Shown: in pieces, positions 6,863 through 8,074 of the stretch
Layout: each line of letters starts with the position of its first letter
Position numbering within the stretch: position 1 is the stretch's first letter
From: CAYOVG01 sp964407285
Lineage (GTDB): Bacteria; Desulfobacterota; Syntrophobacteria; Syntrophobacterales; Syntrophobacteraceae
NCBI GenBank assembly: GCA_964407285.1
Contig: CAYOVG010000324.1
Span: forward strand, 1 to 8,074
DNA: 8,074 bases
Direction of reading: 5' to 3'
Program-made: the position numbers and the translations under genes
Notes under the pieces: model-generated
Database searches by the model: none
Seen by the model: only the letters and a program-made list of their open reading frames with translations
What the model was told of the DNA's origin: nothing

Positions 6863-7171
6863 TTACCGGGGTTGTGGTCTGCTCCCTTGTCCTGCTCCCT
6901 TACCGGTGCAGAATTCCTCCTTGGTGAGCTTTCCGTCATGGTCGGCATCTCGCGCCTTGAAGATTTCATCGGCGTTCTTTCTCTTGTGCTCGAATGCCGC
7001 AAATTCGTCTTTGGTGACCAGTCCGTCGTGGTCGGCGTCCATGGTATCGAAGTTCTTTTCGCATTGCATGGCGGGCTTCCCGGTTTCTCTTATTTGGGAG
7101 CGCCCTTCCGAGCAGAAAATTCCGAAAATAAACGCCGCCGCAAGTAAAACCGGAAGAAGCGATCGTTTCAT
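6863..7171 (-). CDS. Exported EF-hand calcium-binding protein
   Basis: A 102-residue protein with a signal peptide (KR, then hydrophobic 5-19). Cys20 lacks a proper lipobox, so export rather than lipidation is favoured. Two canonical 12-residue EF-hand loops follow: DADHDGLVTKDE (45-56) and DADHDGKLTKEE (75-86). Both have Asp at positions 1, 3 and 5, Gly at 6, a hydrophobic residue at 8 and Glu at 12, so both should bind Ca2+. The tail is short and basic (GKGAGQGSRPQPR). The role is unknown; periplasmic or surface Ca2+ binding or sensing is inferred. The start at 7171 has AGGAGG 7 nt upstream. It lies 30 nt after the glycine-rich gene on the same strand, so the two are probably one transcript, and it converges on the cation ATPase. 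Confidence 0.9.
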   Translation of the reverse strand: MKRSLLPVLLAAAFIFGIFCSEGRSQIRETGKPAMQCEKNFDTMDADHDGLVTKDEFAAFEHKRKNADEIFKARDADHDGKLTKEEFCTGKGAGQGSRPQPR

Positions 7172-7201
7172 TTTAAGTCCTCCTTTTCACTGTATAACAA
7201 A

Positions 7202-7630
7202 TTAGGAATTACCGGCGCTTGCCCCGTTCCCTCTCCCGTTTCCGTTACCCCTTGGTCCCGCCCCGTTCGGGCCGGTTCCGTCGTACGTTCCCGTTCCCGA
7301 CCCCTGACCGGCCGCACGCCCGTAGCCTGAACCGTCGCGCGGGGCGGAGCCGCTTCCCGTGCCGTCGCCGGGGCCGTACCCGCCTCGGCCCCAACGCCCT
7401 GAACCGGTGTTCGAGCTTCCGCTTCCGAGTCCGCAACTCCCACGGCCGCCCCCGCCTCCTCCGCCGCGTCCAGCCAACATCATGACCGGGCCTTCGGGAG
7501 ATCCGGAGGCGCAAACGCGCGTCGCGCCGTTTTTGCCGGAGTTCCCGCCTGCGGACTCCTCTGCCCATAACGAAGAGCTCGACATAACGAGCAGCGCGCT
7601 GATTCCTAGAACAAGCCATCCTCTTTTCAT
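7202..7630 (-). CDS. Exported glycine-rich protein of unknown function
   Basis: A 142-residue protein from ATG 7630. A signal peptide (MKRGWLVLGISALLVM..., likely cut after SLWA at 23) is followed by a low-complexity region dominated by Gly, Ser, Asn and Arg. This region includes a run of seven glycines (56-62) and, near the end, YDGTGPNGAGPRGNGNGRGN (116-135). Its DGTGPxGxGPR pattern recalls the short motif of DUF5320-type small proteins, but their usual Cys-containing end is absent; this is a resemblance, not an assignment. Only two Cys (40, 66) follow the signal peptide. Such composition suits an unstructured or surface/matrix protein. The start is fixed by AGGAGG 7 nt before 7630; the in-frame upstream start at 7663 would read through that site. 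It is first gene of a pair with the EF-hand gene, 30 nt downstream. Confidence 0.83.
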   Translation of the reverse strand: MKRGWLVLGISALLVMSSSSLWAEESAGGNSGKNGATRVCASGSPEGPVMMLAGRGGGGGGGRGSCGLGSGSSNTGSGRWGRGGYGPGDGTGSGSAPRDGSGYGRAAGQGSGTGTYDGTGPNGAGPRGNGNGRGNGASAGNS

Positions 7631-7637
7631 GCGACAT

Positions 7638-7643
7638 CCTCCT
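7638..7643 (-). promoter_or_regulatory. Ribosome binding site of the Gly-rich gene
   Basis: AGGAGG on the minus strand, 7 nt before the ATG at 7630. It rules out the longer reading from 7663, which would bury this site and spoil the signal peptide. The EF-hand gene has the same AGGAGG with the same 7-nt spacing (7179-7184). Confidence 0.8.
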
Positions 7644-7697
7644 GATGAGTATCCGGTTTCCATGTCTTTTTACATTCCATACGCATGTTGCTTATAG

Positions 7698-7713
7698 GGC
7701 AAGGAACATGCCG
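7698..7713 (-). promoter_or_regulatory. Candidate sigma-54 (-24/-12) promoter
   Basis: The minus strand reads CGGCATG-TTCC-TTGCC, against the consensus TGGCACG-N4-TTGCW. The invariant GG (7712-7711) and GC (7700-7699) are present with exactly 10 nt between them. Three outer positions differ from consensus. Transcription would start near 7687, leaving a leader of about 57 nt before the Gly-rich gene. I see no better sigma-70 promoter in this orientation. Confidence 0.45.
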
Positions 7714-7821
7714 GCGTTCGGACAAACGGGTCTTTGCAGTCAAAAAGACCGCAGAATAAGGGATTGCAGAGCGTTTTGCTTTCCCGCGGGCGTAATGAGC
7801 CGCCTTTATTACAGGTAAACG

Positions 7822-7859
7822 ATGGATAAAAAGTATCCATATGGATAATCTTTATCCAT
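7822..7859. promoter_or_regulatory. Double palindrome, four ATGGATA half-sites
   Basis: ATGGATA (7822-7828), N5, TATCCAT (7834-7840), ATGGATA (7841-7847), N5, TATCCAT (7853-7859). This makes two perfect 7-bp inverted repeats with 5-nt centres, abutting at a 19-bp period, and the junction TATCCAT-ATGGATA is itself a perfect palindrome. Tandem dyads like this are typical binding sites for dimeric regulators acting cooperatively. It lies about 130 bp upstream of the -24 element on the minus strand, and 12 bp upstream of TTGACA on the plus strand. The regulator is unknown. Confidence 0.7.
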
Positions 7860-7871
7860 TGCAGGGATACC

Positions 7872-7899
7872 TTGACAGTCATGCAACCAAGGGTATTTG
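7872..7899 (+). promoter_or_regulatory. Candidate sigma-70 promoter facing right
   Basis: A perfect TTGACA (7872-7877) is followed after 16 nt by TATTTG (7894-7899). No plus-strand gene in the window begins after it. An AGGAG at 8069-8073 could be the ribosome binding site of a gene beginning just beyond the right edge, which would give a leader of roughly 170 nt. Confidence 0.35.
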
Positions 7900-7963
7900 T
7901 GAAGCGCGCCCCGGCAGCACTCCATTGCGATGACGCATTTTCACGATAAACATTCCGAGCATT

Positions 7964-8001
7964 TGTCTTCGTGAACGTCGTCTGTCTTCGTGAACATCGT
8001 C
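7964..8001. repeat. 19-nt tandem duplication
   Basis: TGTCTTCGTGAACGTCGTC (7964-7982) is followed directly by TGTCTTCGTGAACATCGTC (7983-8001), identical at 18 of 19 positions. The unit is not a multiple of three, so it would shift the frame of any coding sequence through it. Confidence 0.85.
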
Positions 8002-8074
8002 GCTGTAATTATCGTCCATCTGATTGAGAATTCTGGTCCGCAGGAATCCGTTGAAATTCAATAGACTTAGGAGT

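Larger units (their letters stand above)
7631..8074. other. Signal-rich intergenic region, no supported gene
   Basis: These 444 nt upstream of the Gly-rich gene hold a -24/-12-like element, a double palindrome, a plus-strand -35/-10 candidate, a 19-nt tandem duplication and a terminal AGGAG. Two small minus-strand open frames cross these signals (7670-7882 and 7879 to the right edge). The first reads straight through the palindromes and has no known domain. The second stays open to the edge, so it could be the tail of an outside gene. Confidence 0.6.

Noticed and set aside
7670..7882. 70-codon minus-strand open frame before the Gly-rich gene
   Set aside because: It reads through the double palindrome and the -24/-12 candidate. 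It has no ribosome binding site or known domain.

Overview
The window reads as chromosomal DNA of a fairly GC-rich Gram-negative bacterium. Coding stretches favour G/C at third positions, AGGAGG-type ribosome binding sites precede several genes, and intergenic DNA is short and holds GC-rich palindromes. The mix of a PerM-type permease, MgtE, a CtpF-like P-type ATPase and a candidate sigma-54 promoter would suit a Desulfobacterota (deltaproteobacterial) genome. That placement is inference from general resemblance, not from a marker gene. No rRNA, tRNA, CRISPR array, transposase or phage gene was seen.

Layout. Positions 1-3263 hold three genes on the minus strand, read in the order mgtE (Mg2+ channel/transporter), a perM-like AI-2E-family permease, and a patatin-like phospholipase whose 3' part lies beyond the left edge. 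perM and the phospholipase are 48 nt apart and look co-transcribed. mgtE is separated from perM by 187 nt with a strong hairpin. A 603-nt divergent intergenic region (3264-3866) follows. It holds a possible structured mgtE leader, two copies of a REP-like palindrome, and a 16-bp palindrome just before the next gene. A large plus-strand gene (3867-6644) encodes a P2-type cation-transporting ATPase very like mycobacterial CtpF. Its best start is a GTG with a good ribosome binding site, 34 codons inside the longest open frame. The ATPase converges, across a 60-nt imperfect hairpin, on a minus-strand pair of small exported proteins: a glycine-rich protein (7202-7630) and a two-EF-hand protein (6863-7171).

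The rightmost 444 nt (7631-8074) contain no gene I can support but are rich in signals. They hold a -24/-12 (sigma-54-like) element facing the small-protein pair, and about 130 bp upstream of it four alternating copies of a 7-mer forming two abutting 19-bp palindromes. There is also a plus-strand TTGACA promoter candidate, a 19-nt tandem duplication, and an AGGAG at the right edge that may serve a gene just outside the window.

Together the genes suggest a divalent-cation theme: Mg2+ uptake by MgtE, probable Ca2+ or other cation export by the ATPase, and exported Ca2+-binding EF-hands. I see no clear novel defence or mobile system. The most interesting candidate for something undescribed is the exported Gly-rich/EF-hand pair with its proposed enhancer-plus-sigma-54 control region.
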